A stretch of DNA of 38,341 nucleotides. Origin: an uncultured Bacteroidales bacterium (lineage in GTDB: Bacteria > Bacteroidota > Bacteroidia > Bacteroidales > F082). A program made the translations under genes and the position numbers. Below are positions 1-7,476 of the stretch, piece by piece (the stretch's first letter is position 1; the number at the start of each line of letters is the position of its first letter). The DNA is taken from positions 1-38,341 of the forward strand of contig CAMJRR010000024.1 in assembly GCA_946408345.1 (NCBI GenBank), in the 5' to 3' direction. The notes beneath the pieces were generated by a model. That model ran no database searches, was not told the origin of the DNA, and was given only the letters and a program-made list of their open reading frames with translations.

Positions 1-1298
1 CCCTGATTGGCGTCAGTTTCCGTGAGTTTGCCAGATATGCCTTGCCGAGCATCATCGGGATGCTCATCGTGGGCTTGCAGACCATCATCGATGGACTTTT
101 CGTAGGCCGTGGCGTGGGTGCACTAGGTCTTGCCGCCGTCAACATCGCCATGCCACTCATCAGCTCGATGTTGAGTGTTTCCATCATGATCATTTCAGGC
201 GGCATCGTCATCACGGGCATCGCCAAGGGTCAGGGCGACGAAGCGCGGGCGAAGGGCTACACTTCACTTACTTTCGTCACTCTGTTGGTCACCATCGTGG
301 TGCTATCCGTCTTAGTCGGCCTCTTCCTCAAGCCTTTGTGTTATTTCCTTGGTAGTAATGATGAGGTGTATCCTTTTGTCCGACAATACCTTGGCATCAT
401 CGGTTGCGGCTTCATCTTCTATTGCATCCCCAACTTCACGGAGGCCTTCACGCGCCTCAACGGGAAGCCCAACTGGGTGTTTGTCAGCGGTGTCATCTGC
501 TGTGTGGTGAACATCGTCTTGGACTATTTCTTCGTGCTGCGTTTCGGCTGGGGCGTGGCTGGAGCCGCCATAGCCACCTGTGTGGCTAACACCACGGCGG
601 CTTTGGTGCTGTTTCGGTTTGTCCGCTTCGGCAAGATGATGGGCGGACGCAAGGAAATCAAGAAGATGTTTTTCAACGGCTCGTCCGAGATGCTGACTTC
701 GGTTTCGGCGGCGGTCACGACCTACATCTTCAACCTCGTGCTGATGCGTGAGATTGGCACGAAGGGTGTGGCGGCTTTCACCATCGTCTGTTACCTCAAT
801 TTCATCGTCAACATGTCGATTTTCGGGCTATCGCAAGCCATGTATCCCTTGATGTCGTACAGCGTCGGCGCCCAAAACCACAGAAGGGTCAAGTCGTTGT
901 TGGCCAATGCCTTGCTTCTTGGTGGAGGCATCGGTATTGGGGTGTATCTGCTCGTGTTGGTTTTCAAACACGGCATCGCGAGTGCCTTCAGCAACGGCGA
1001 CCTGGAGTTGCAGACGCTGACCACCGTGGCGACCACCTACGTCACGCTGCATTATCTGGTGTCGTTCGTCAACATTGTGGCTTGCAGTTTCCACACCGCC
1101 ATCGAGCGGCCCTTGGAGTCGGTGGTCATCGCCCTCTGCCGAAGCATTGTCTTCGTTTTGATTCCCATGTTTATCTTCACCCCAGTCATCGGCCAAAAGG
1201 GCATCTGGCTCAGCATGCCTATTGCCGAGGTAATGACGTTGATGGTCAGCATTCCGCTGGTGTTGGTTTCGTTGAGACGATTGACGCGAACGGCTTAA
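1..1298 (+). CDS. MATE family efflux transporter, 5'-truncated by window edge
   Basis: Multidrug and toxin extrusion (MATE) family inner-membrane antiporter, which typically exports cationic drugs or metabolites using a Na+ or H+ gradient. The reading frame is open from base 3 with no start in the window, so the N-terminus lies upstream; the TTG at 42 is an internal Leu, not a start. About 430 residues are visible. They hold many hydrophobic segments, the family-like stretch LQTIIDGLFVGRGVGALGLA near the N-terminal end, and a repeated transmembrane pattern ending in LVLVSLRRL before the TAA. MATE proteins are about 440-460 residues, so only 10-25 residues should be missing. The assignment to the MATE fold is confident; the substrate cannot be told. 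Confidence 0.88.
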   Translation, partial: LIGVSFREFARYALPSIIGMLIVGLQTIIDGLFVGRGVGALGLAAVNIAMPLISSMLSVSIMIISGGIVITGIAKGQGDEARAKGYTSLTFVTLLVTIVVLSVLVGLFLKPLCYFLGSNDEVYPFVRQYLGIIGCGFIFYCIPNFTEAFTRLNGKPNWVFVSGVICCVVNIVLDYFFVLRFGWGVAGAAIATCVANTTAALVLFRFVRFGKMMGGRKEIKKMFFNGSSEMLTSVSAAVTTYIFNLVLMREIGTKGVAAFTIVCYLNFIVNMSIFGLSQAMYPLMSYSVGAQNHRRVKSLLANALLLGGGIGIGVYLLVLVFKHGIASAFSNGDLELQTLTTVATTYVTLHYLVSFVNIVACSFHTAIERPLESVVIALCRSIVFVLIPMFIFTPVIGQKGIWLSMPIAEVMTLMVSIPLVLVSLRRLTRTA

Positions 1299-1337
1299 AC
1301 CTATTATATAAATTAATGATAAACAAAGTGTTATAAC

Positions 1338-1580
1338 ATGATAACCCTCGACATCACCAATATGTGCTCGCATTTGCAGAAGAAGCTATTCGATGAGGAT
1401 GGTGAATACCATCGTCTATGGATAGCCATGCAAGATGACCCAGAACTGACTGCCGTGGTCCGCTCACGCCAGCTTCACATCTATCGAAATGGAAAGAAAG
1501 TGTTGGTGCTGGCTGGGAAGTCCGCCCCGAAGATATTAAGGGAAGATCCGATTTGTGAGATGATAGCAGATTTTGTTTAG
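1338..1580 (+). CDS. Small hypothetical protein, possible truncated ORF
   Basis: An 80-residue ORF with an ATG start, 39 bases after the MATE stop. No signal peptide, membrane segment or recognised domain is visible. The central part (RSRQLHIYRNGKKVLVLAGK) reads like the N-terminal beta-strand pair of some larger Bacteroidales hypothetical proteins, so this may be the N-terminal fragment of a longer gene whose remainder has decayed in the following 350 bases. That is inference. Codon usage looks ordinary and it sits on the same strand as the MATE gene, so cotranscription is possible. Confidence 0.4.
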   Translation: MITLDITNMCSHLQKKLFDEDGEYHRLWIAMQDDPELTAVVRSRQLHIYRNGKKVLVLAGKSAPKILREDPICEMIADFV

Positions 1581-1932
1581 GGAAATGTCTATCCTAATAT
1601 AAAAATCGACATTGCATATCGGGGTGTGGTGGGGTTGTACTTTCGGGACTTGGATTGATGCGGTGTCATCGACTAATTCTGCAGAAGGTGCTGATTGTTA
1701 GGACGCTACTATGCTTAAGACAAGGCTTTGGCGGAGTACTATCGTGCTTACAAATCAGGGAAGATTTCAATAAGAGTTATCCAAAAGACTATTATCACTA
1801 CCCCAAATGGTAAACCTCGCTATCTAAAGATAGTATCTACTACCTATATGGGCGATTTAGTATCCCCAAAAAAACTCCGAAGAAAAAGTGATTGTGGAAT
1901 TTGCGTAAAAGCCAAAAAATTATTTACAGCCG
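1581..1932. other. AT-rich, probably decayed stretch without a convincing gene
   Basis: This gap of about 350 bases separates the small ORF from the end of the phosphoesterase gene. A 77-codon frame beginning with TTG at 1728 runs through it into the antisense of the phosphoesterase gene, but has no ATG, promoter or recognisable domain. Peptide-like stretches appear in more than one plus-strand frame between about 1720 and 1930, which fits a decayed coding remnant. No hairpin terminator was obvious. Confidence 0.35.
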
Positions 1933-2694
1933 TTAGATTTCAATGTACTTGTCCGGATTGAAGGTCAAGTGTTCGCGGTGTGAGACATAGCCTAGCTGAT
2001 TGGAGATGCAATAGGTATTCCCTATTATCACATCCACATTGTAATGCGAGTGACCATAGATCCAATAGTCGATGCTGTGGCCTTTGATGAAATCTTCCAG
2101 TTCCACGGTGAAGGCGCCATTCGCCAGACTGTCAGCAAACATAGGACACTGCATCCTGAATGAGGGCACATGATGCGTGACTACTATCTTCTTCTGAGCG
2201 GTACTGGCTTCAACGGACTTCTTCACGAAAGCAAAACACTGTTCGTGTTCCCTGTTGAAATCGGCAAAGGTTAACAGCTCCTTGTTGTAAAGAATCCGAC
2301 GGAAATCGCTGACGACCTGCTCGGTATAGTAGGCTTCTTTCAGAGGGATTTTTGCCCACAACGTAGAAACGATGATGTCGGCATCGCCAAGGGGTACCAC
2401 GGAGTTGTAGTAACTATGCACGTTATTGCGGATGGTGAGGCAGTATCCATCGGGCAAAGTGGCAATATCGTAGAACTTGTAGAACTCGTGGTTGCCCATG
2501 CAGGCAATCACTTCCTGATAGTTGTCGGAAGCCCAGTCCCAAAACGGATGCTTGGTGTAGTTGTCGTCGCCAAGATAGCCGATGTCGCCGGCAAGTATCA
2601 AGACATCACCCGTTACCTGAAGAGGATTGTCTTTCAGATACCGCCAGTTGTCGGCAAACTCCAGATGGAGGTCGGAAGCGTATTGTATTTTCAT
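1933..2694 (-). CDS. Calcineurin-like metallophosphoesterase
   Basis: Metal-dependent phosphoesterase of 253 residues, cytoplasmic, with no signal peptide. The five family motifs are in order: SDLHLE with D8 and H10, GD at 36-37, GNHE at 67-70, THH at 173-175 and GHSH at 214-217. These supply the ligands for a two-metal centre, so the enzyme should be active as a phosphodiesterase or phosphatase; the substrate is unknown. Its ATG overlaps the TGA of the frameshift-restored nucleotidyltransferase (ATGA at 2691-2694), the layout of translational coupling. It is therefore probably the third gene of an operon with the nucleotidyltransferase and the winged-helix protein and driven by the promoter near 4120. 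A nucleic-acid or nucleotide substrate that undoes the transferase's product is conceivable but is inference only. Confidence 0.9.
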   Translation of the reverse strand: MKIQYASDLHLEFADNWRYLKDNPLQVTGDVLILAGDIGYLGDDNYTKHPFWDWASDNYQEVIACMGNHEFYKFYDIATLPDGYCLTIRNNVHSYYNSVVPLGDADIIVSTLWAKIPLKEAYYTEQVVSDFRRILYNKELLTFADFNREHEQCFAFVKKSVEASTAQKKIVVTHHVPSFRMQCPMFADSLANGAFTVELEDFIKGHSIDYWIYGHSHYNVDVIIGNTYCISNQLGYVSHREHLTFNPDKYIEI

Positions 2695-3124
2695 TGTTGT
2701 TCGGTTATAAAAAGTTCATCCAGTTGCGCCAAAAGAGCCTCGACAAAGGTAGCATTCTGGTCAAGGGCTCAATGGTAAGTCCCTTCGGCTCGCCAAGAAT
2801 GTCGGGATGGCGTGACAGCAGTTCTATCATTTCGGGGTATTCTGGGTTGCCTTCAACAAAACGGTACAGCTCATACTTGGGTTTTCCGTCTTCGTTTTGA
2901 CGGCGTTTGGCGGGATGATAGCCGCCTTCACGAATGAACGCCCAGAAGCGTTCGGCAAAGCTGTCGGTCATTTTCTCCACTACAACAATCATGTCGATGT
3001 CGTGTGTGGCACGGGGACGCACGGCGGTACCCGTCATGGCGATGTCGCAAGCGGTGCCGCCGATGATAACATAGTTCTCTGAATAAGCCTCAAAAGCTTC
3101 ACGGAATTTCTCTAAACCTTCCAT
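2691..3124 (-). pseudogene. AbiEii-like nucleotidyltransferase with a -1 frameshift near the C-terminus
   Basis: Nucleotidyltransferase-fold protein of the kind annotated as AbiEii/AbiGii toxin. The motifs are IGGTA at residues 21-25 and D-I-D at 42-44, the Gly-Gly and paired Asp signature that binds metal and NTP. As read, the frame stops at 2705 after 139 residues. The -1 frame opens at the IEPL codons (about 2761-2770) and continues as DQNATFVEALLAQLDEL to a TGA at 2691-2693 that overlaps the next gene's ATG. The natural gene therefore looks like 2691-3124 with one base missing. The core domain is intact, so the truncated form may still fold. The start overlaps the end of the winged-helix gene by 13 bases. 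The lesion may be a real mutation or an assembly error; a programmed -1 shift is less likely because no classical slippery heptamer is present. Confidence 0.8.
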
Positions 3125-4083
3125 TTCATTTCATTTATTAAACGTTCGACTTCGCCTTCCACACGCGGATCGTCGTCGTCGCGCATTGAGATTGCCAATG
3201 ACAGTTTATCGACCCATTGAGGCTTCTCGCCTGTTTTTGCAACAAGAGGATATTTCCAAGCCTCGATGATGACGTTGCCGTCAAATTCATTGGGACGTAC
3301 CAGTGCGCCTGATGTCTTCATTTCACGAAGCTGCTTTGCGCTCATCATGATGATTCGCTCAGGGTCGGGATTGAGCCATGTGTAGTGAGCCAAGGCATTG
3401 ATTCCGCAAGTTGGGAATGACTCATCGGAAAGGAATTCATCGCAGAATATTCTTTGCTCGACAGGGGTAATCAAGAAAGGTTGTGCCTGTTTCCAAAGCT
3501 CTTTTCCAACTTTATGGAAATGAATCACTTTGCGCTTTGAGCCTTCGGCCACCTTCTCGCACAATCCCAAATCGGCAAGGCAGGTGATGCCCAGGGTGAT
3601 GCTCGTATAGGTATAGGGCATCATCCCTTCCATGTCGCGGGCTGCCAACCCTTCGAGGCTTTCCTCTTGTAGATGATAAAGCAGGATATATTGTGCTACA
3701 GGTGTCAGGGACTTGGCTGTTTTCGACCTGCGGACGCGCTCGTTGGCTACCAGCATGGGAAGATGGGCGTACTTCTCAGAGACGACAAAAAACACATTCT
3801 TGTCGATGAGCCGCTGCCGTTCATAAGCCGGGCATGACGCAAGCAGGAAAACCGTGGGAAGGTTAAACAACGAAGTTAGGTTGCCAGCAGTGACGGATAG
3901 GTTGAGCGGTGAAGCGACTTCGCCTTTTGGCTCAGCGAAGAGCATGGGAACACCAAGATACATGCCGTCAAAGAAACTGTATGCAAGCATATCGCCTATT
4001 GTGACGCCCTTCATTTGAGCCTTGCTCCGTTCCTGTAACGGGATAGCTTTGCCAAGAATCACTATATTCTTTGTTTTATTCAT
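3112..4083 (-). CDS. Winged-helix protein, probable antitoxin-like partner of the nucleotidyltransferase
   Basis: A 323-residue cytoplasmic protein. Residues about 127-204 form a winged-helix pattern: helices around TPVAQYILLYHL and SITLGITCLADLGLCE, then a beta wing at KRKVIHFH, resembling MarR-type or AbiEi-type DNA-binding domains. The remaining N- and C-terminal parts are not recognised. It is the first gene of an operon with a TACTTTTG box 33 bases upstream of its ATG, and its end overlaps the nucleotidyltransferase start by 13 bases. In type IV AbiE-like toxin-antitoxin pairs the upstream gene is a winged-helix autorepressor/antitoxin, so that role is inferred from context and fold. Unlike classical AbiEi, the winged helix is central rather than N-terminal, so the family assignment is tentative. 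Confidence 0.72.
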   Translation of the reverse strand: MNKTKNIVILGKAIPLQERSKAQMKGVTIGDMLAYSFFDGMYLGVPMLFAEPKGEVASPLNLSVTAGNLTSLFNLPTVFLLASCPAYERQRLIDKNVFFVVSEKYAHLPMLVANERVRRSKTAKSLTPVAQYILLYHLQEESLEGLAARDMEGMMPYTYTSITLGITCLADLGLCEKVAEGSKRKVIHFHKVGKELWKQAQPFLITPVEQRIFCDEFLSDESFPTCGINALAHYTWLNPDPERIIMMSAKQLREMKTSGALVRPNEFDGNVIIEAWKYPLVAKTGEKPQWVDKLSLAISMRDDDDPRVEGEVERLINEMKWKV

Positions 4084-4116
4084 TCTGCTTCATTTTAATA
4101 CACCATTAAAACGATG

Positions 4117-4124
4117 CAAAAGTA
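4117..4124 (-). promoter_or_regulatory. -7 box of the winged-helix/nucleotidyltransferase operon
   Basis: TACTTTTG on the minus strand matches the Bacteroidota TAnnTTTG consensus and lies 33 bases upstream of the ATG at 4083. Confidence 0.65.
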
Positions 4125-4197
4125 ATTAATTATTTTGTAATGACAATGGATTTTTCGTTTTTTAATGCATGTTAAATATGGCAGTCGATTTACAATC

Positions 4198-5874
4198 TTA
4201 CGCGAAACTCCTAATACTCTTTCCAACATTGATGAAATGGTCGGCCACACGCTCGGCGTTTTGTGCCAATGAGATGTATTCCGCACCGACTTGAGGCGTG
4301 CATTGTCCCGCTACAAGCCGCTGGATATGTTGCGATTCCATGGTCTCCGTGAAGCTATCAATCTGTTCCTCAATCTGATAGGCATATTCGAGTGCCGTGA
4401 AGTCAAGGTCATGGTAGGCTTTCATGACTTCGTGGTAGAGTGCCGTGATCTTCCGCGCCATCTCCTTGATTTCCAGCACGGCAGGTGCAGAAAACGTTTC
4501 ATTTTGGGTTTGCAGGCTTTCCGCATATTCCACGATGTTTTCGGCATAGTCGCCGATGCGTTCCAGATCGCTCACGCTTTTCACGCTGCAACTGAGGAAC
4601 TTGCCATCCATTTGGTTGAGTGGTTTTGCTGAAAGCGCCGCCACATAACGGGTCAACTCGCTGTTCAGGAAGTTAAGCTCGTTTTCGGTCTTCTTGAACT
4701 TTTCCAAATCGCTGAAATCCAATGTGGTGACGATATGGATAGCGCGACAGAAGTTGTCGTGGGCCAACGCACCCATGTTTTCGACTTCAGCCTTCAACTG
4801 CCTGACCGCCAAAGCGGGTGTCACCAACATGGAGTCATCAAGGAAATGAAGGTGGAACTTGTCGTCGCGATACTCATAGACATCGTCGGGGATGATGCGG
4901 CACACCAAGCGAACCAGGCCGTTGGTCAGCGGCAGTGCGACCAAGGTGGTACAAACATTGAAAACGGTATGGAACATGGCTAACTGCACCTGCGGGGCGT
5001 GTGGGAACATAGCCTCAAACATCTTCCCGAATCCCCAATCCCCTTGGGTGAAAAGATGAAGAAGCAAGGCAATAAGCAAAAACAGCACCACACCCATCAC
5101 ATTGAAAAACAGATGGATGAGGGCCGTTCGTTTGGCGTTTCGGCCACTGGTCATGCCGGCCAAAATCGCCACCACGCAAGAGCCAATGTTGGAACCCATC
5201 GTGAGGAAGATGCCTTGATCGAGCGAGAGCAGTCCCGCCACCACCATGGTGATGGCGATGGATGTCAGCACCGATGATGACTGGATGACGGCCGTCAGCA
5301 AAGCGCCAATGAAAACGATCAGCAAGGGGTTACTGAGGGTGGCCAAAAACTGTTTCACCGAATCCAAGGCGGCGAATTCATCCATGGCGCCCGACATGAT
5401 GCCGAGACCGACGAACAGCAAGCCGAAACCCGCCAGGATGCTGCCGGTTTGTTTCCACTTCTCGCGCTTCGAGAACATCATCACGAAGGCTCCGATACCA
5501 GCCAAGGCCGAGAAAAGCACCGTTGTGGAGATGCCGTGGCCGCCAAACATGCCCAAGGCCACCAGTTGCGCCGTGACCGTGGTACCGATGTTGGCGCCAT
5601 AGATGACTGTGGCGGCCTGCGCGAGCGACATGATGCCCACGTTCACGAAGCCGATGACCATCACTGTAACCGCGCCAGAACTTTGGATGGCAGCCGTGCC
5701 CAGCGTGCCGACGCCCACGCCGAGCCATTTGCTATTCCCCATCTTGGCAAACAGCCGTTTCAAACCCGCACTGCTTGCACTTTCAAGACTGGTACTCAAT
5801 ATCTTGCAGGCCACCAAAAACACCCCGATGCCTGCGATTAGGGTTAAAATTGCGATAACAATGAGCATAAGCAT
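4198..5874 (-). CDS. Na+/phosphate cotransporter with C-terminal PhoU-like domain
   Basis: Sodium-dependent inorganic phosphate transporter of the NptA/YjbB type, 558 residues, inner membrane. Two inverted repeats each carry the family QSS motif (AAIQSSGAVT near residue 60 and AVIQSSSVLT near 195), each followed by a GANIGTT- or GSNIGSC-type loop. Residues about 345-558 form a charged helical region resembling two PhoU-like bundles. The in-frame upstream sequence reaches a TAA at about 5940 without another ATG, so 5874 is the start; a second ATG lies two codons downstream. A stable hairpin ends about eight bases before the ATG, leaving almost no leader, which is odd (see findings). No Pi-regulon genes are adjacent. 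Confidence 0.9.
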   Translation of the reverse strand: MLMLIVIAILTLIAGIGVFLVACKILSTSLESASSAGLKRLFAKMGNSKWLGVGVGTLGTAAIQSSGAVTVMVIGFVNVGIMSLAQAATVIYGANIGTTVTAQLVALGMFGGHGISTTVLFSALAGIGAFVMMFSKREKWKQTGSILAGFGLLFVGLGIMSGAMDEFAALDSVKQFLATLSNPLLIVFIGALLTAVIQSSSVLTSIAITMVVAGLLSLDQGIFLTMGSNIGSCVVAILAGMTSGRNAKRTALIHLFFNVMGVVLFLLIALLLHLFTQGDWGFGKMFEAMFPHAPQVQLAMFHTVFNVCTTLVALPLTNGLVRLVCRIIPDDVYEYRDDKFHLHFLDDSMLVTPALAVRQLKAEVENMGALAHDNFCRAIHIVTTLDFSDLEKFKKTENELNFLNSELTRYVAALSAKPLNQMDGKFLSCSVKSVSDLERIGDYAENIVEYAESLQTQNETFSAPAVLEIKEMARKITALYHEVMKAYHDLDFTALEYAYQIEEQIDSFTETMESQHIQRLVAGQCTPQVGAEYISLAQNAERVADHFINVGKSIRSFA

Positions 5875-6341
5875 AAATTTGAAAAAGCGGCCAACGATGA
5901 TGCATTGACCGCTTTCGTTATAAAGAAAAAAGTTGACTTATCGGATAAAAAAAGATGGTCCGAACCGAAGTCCGCACCATCTTTTATGTTTTTCGTGATG
6001 ATATAGTTATGGCAGTCAGCCAAGTTTTTCCTTGGGGCGTAACGCCTCACCTGCCCAAGACGCAAAGCCGCCGAGCATAGATTTTCATTTTGTTCTTCGC
6101 CTAGGGATGTAACTGGGCAAAATTCACATCGGCATTGCAAACCCTCCAATGGACTATTGAGCAAAAACTCCGAGTCCTCGTCATCGTCAAATTCATCACC
6201 ATCGAATGACATATTGGACAGGACTTCAGTTTGTTCCACAATGTACAAATCCTCTTGGTCCGTGTTGGTAATGTCAAGAAGGAACAGACCCATCAGGATG
6301 AGTGCTACGACAGAAACATATTTTCGGAAAAAGTCAATCAT
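5844..6341 (-). CDS. Small acidic secreted or membrane-anchored hypothetical protein
   Basis: ORF of 165 codons, not recognised. The N-terminus has a positive residue cluster and a hydrophobic segment (VVALILMGLFLLDI, residues 10-23), a signal peptide or membrane anchor. Next come a very acidic patch (DGDEFDDDEDSEF, about 47-59) and a Cys cluster (CRCEFC, about 70-75). The reading frame continues through the terminator hairpin at 5944-5985 and 31 bases into the transporter gene, so the true product is probably shorter or the 3' half is frameshifted; other frames stop just before the hairpin. A near-match -7 box (AATTTTTG) lies about 60 bases upstream. The N-terminal 75 residues look like real protein; the rest is doubtful. 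Confidence 0.4.
   Translation of the reverse strand: MIDFFRKYVSVVALILMGLFLLDITNTDQEDLYIVEQTEVLSNMSFDGDEFDDDEDSEFLLNSPLEGLQCRCEFCPVTSLGEEQNENLCSAALRLGQVRRYAPRKNLADCHNYIITKNIKDGADFGSDHLFLSDKSTFFFITKAVNASSLAAFSNLCLCSLLSQF
5884..5915 (-). terminator. Hairpin directly upstream of the Na/Pi transporter start
   Basis: On the minus strand, an 11-bp stem (AAAGCGGTCAA with TTGGCCGCTTT, one G-U pair) and a 10-base loop precede a short T-run, about 8 bases before the ATG at 5874. It could be a terminator, an attenuator or a structure that controls ribosome access. Confidence 0.6.
5944..5985 (-). terminator. Intrinsic terminator on the minus strand
   Basis: A 10-bp stem (AAAAGATGGT with ACCATCTTTT, 5976-5985 and 5950-5959) is followed on the minus strand by further T residues, a seven-T run in total. 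It would stop transcripts from the small acidic ORF upstream and lies inside that ORF's nominal 3' part. Confidence 0.7.
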
Positions 6342-6708
6342 GACAAGGTCGATGTTCTATTGAATAACTGAATAGTTCTGGAATTATTGTTGGGTTAGGC
6401 AAAAATTTACTTCGTACCAAGCAGGCAGCAGGTTCGGACGATGTTCTATAGTATTTCATTACATCTTTGATACTTTTCCGATATTTTATCGAATAACTAT
6501 CGGAGAACTATCGAACAACTAACGAAGAAATATTGAAACTATTCCCTGTCAGGTAGCTGGTTGCTCCATGCCAAGAGCGAGCTAACCGATGCGCAAAAGT
6601 ACGTCATGGCATTTCAATTCCGCTGTGGACGTTTGGGCTGTTGTATTGATTGTAATATGCCTAGGGCTTGAACGAAAAAAAACGTACTTTTGCCGAAAAT
6701 TAGAGTTT
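6342..6708. promoter_or_regulatory. Divergent intergenic region with short repeats
   Basis: About 370 bases between divergent genes. The 11-mer CGATGTTCTAT occurs twice (near 6350 and 6438). A cluster of ACTATCG-like units follows between about 6485 and 6525, possible operator half-sites. The plus-strand -7 box TACTTTTG is at 6685-6692. No gene is supported here. Confidence 0.4.
6685..6692 (+). promoter_or_regulatory. -7 box of the acyl-ACP thioesterase gene
   Basis: TACTTTTG, 16 bases before the ATG at 6709; this spacing supports 6709 over the upstream in-frame ATG at 6589, which lies before the promoter. Confidence 0.65.
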
Positions 6709-7413
6709 ATGTACAGCCTAAACTATAAAGTAACCACCAGCACCTGCGACAGCGAGGGCAAACTCAAGCTGTTCTCCGCCCTACAGATGATGCAGGACTG
6801 CTCGGAGATGTGGATCGACAGCGAACCACAGGTAAAGGAATATTTTGCCCGCGAGAACATGGCGCAACTGCTGGCCTCAAGGCAAGTGGAGATTATCAGA
6901 GTTCCTGATTTCAAGGAAGAACTGACCGTGACCACCTCGGTGTACGGCATGAAGCCCATGTTCGGTTTCCGCAACACTTTTATCTATGATGCCGAAGGCA
7001 AGCCTTGCTACCGCACTTGGAGCATGGGTGCCTTTGTCGATAAGGCCAATGGCAAATTGAAGCGCGTGGACGATGCCGTGGCTAGCTCGCTGCTCATCGA
7101 GCCGCAGCTGGAGATGAACTACAAAGACCGCCGCATCATCTTGCCAAAGGGTGGGGGAGAGGCCTTCGCGCCCATTCAAGTAATGCGCGCCGACATCGAC
7201 TACAACCGCCATGTCAACAATGCCAACTACATCCGCATGGCGATGGAACTGCTGCCCGAGGATTTTGTTGTAAAAGGCCTTCGCGTGGAATACCGTGTGG
7301 CGGCGAAGTTTGGCGATGTACTCGTTCCAACAGTTTTTGAGATAGAAAACGGCTTCATCATCGAGCTTGCCATTGGTAGCGAGGCGAGCGCTATTGTGGA
7401 GTTTTCAGAATGA
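6709..7413 (+). CDS. Acyl-ACP thioesterase (FatA-like, tandem hotdog)
   Basis: Thioesterase of about 234 residues that should hydrolyse acyl-acyl carrier protein and release free fatty acids, ending or diverting type II fatty-acid synthesis in the cytoplasm. The N-terminal hotdog begins YKVTTSTCDSEGKLKL with a helix LFSALQMMQDCSEMW. The second hotdog begins near residue 163 with the stretch RADIDYNRHVNNANYI, the family's conserved D-x-N-x-H-V-N-N signature containing catalytic-region Asn and His. Length matches bacterial members. The frame is open further upstream to 6589, but the promoter box lies between that ATG and 6709, so 6709 is taken as the start. The next gene has its own promoter 15 bases downstream. 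Confidence 0.88.
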   Translation: MYSLNYKVTTSTCDSEGKLKLFSALQMMQDCSEMWIDSEPQVKEYFARENMAQLLASRQVEIIRVPDFKEELTVTTSVYGMKPMFGFRNTFIYDAEGKPCYRTWSMGAFVDKANGKLKRVDDAVASSLLIEPQLEMNYKDRRIILPKGGGEAFAPIQVMRADIDYNRHVNNANYIRMAMELLPEDFVVKGLRVEYRVAAKFGDVLVPTVFEIENGFIIELAIGSEASAIVEFSE

Positions 7414-7427
7414 ATGAAGCTTTTTCG

Positions 7428-7435
7428 TATTTTTG
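7428..7435 (+). promoter_or_regulatory. -7 box of the LRR surface protein gene
   Basis: TATTTTTG, 41 bases before the ATG at 7477. Confidence 0.6.
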
Positions 7436-7476
7436 TCGCCCTAACTGAAATACAACACAAGCTAAACTTAACGATC

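Noticed and set aside
828..1373. Minus-strand 181-codon ORF opposite the MATE gene
   Set aside because: It is a shadow of the MATE coding frame with His/Asp/Gly-rich, low-complexity composition typical of antisense frames.
2755..2775. Programmed -1 ribosomal frameshifting in the nucleotidyltransferase
   Set aside because: The sequence around the shift (GAGCCCTTGACC) lacks an X-XXY-YYZ heptamer and no downstream stem or pseudoknot was obvious; a one-base deletion is simpler.
4095..4286. Minus-strand 63-codon ORF at the end of the Na/Pi transporter gene
   Set aside because: Most of it lies within the transporter coding sequence in another frame; no promoter or homology seen.
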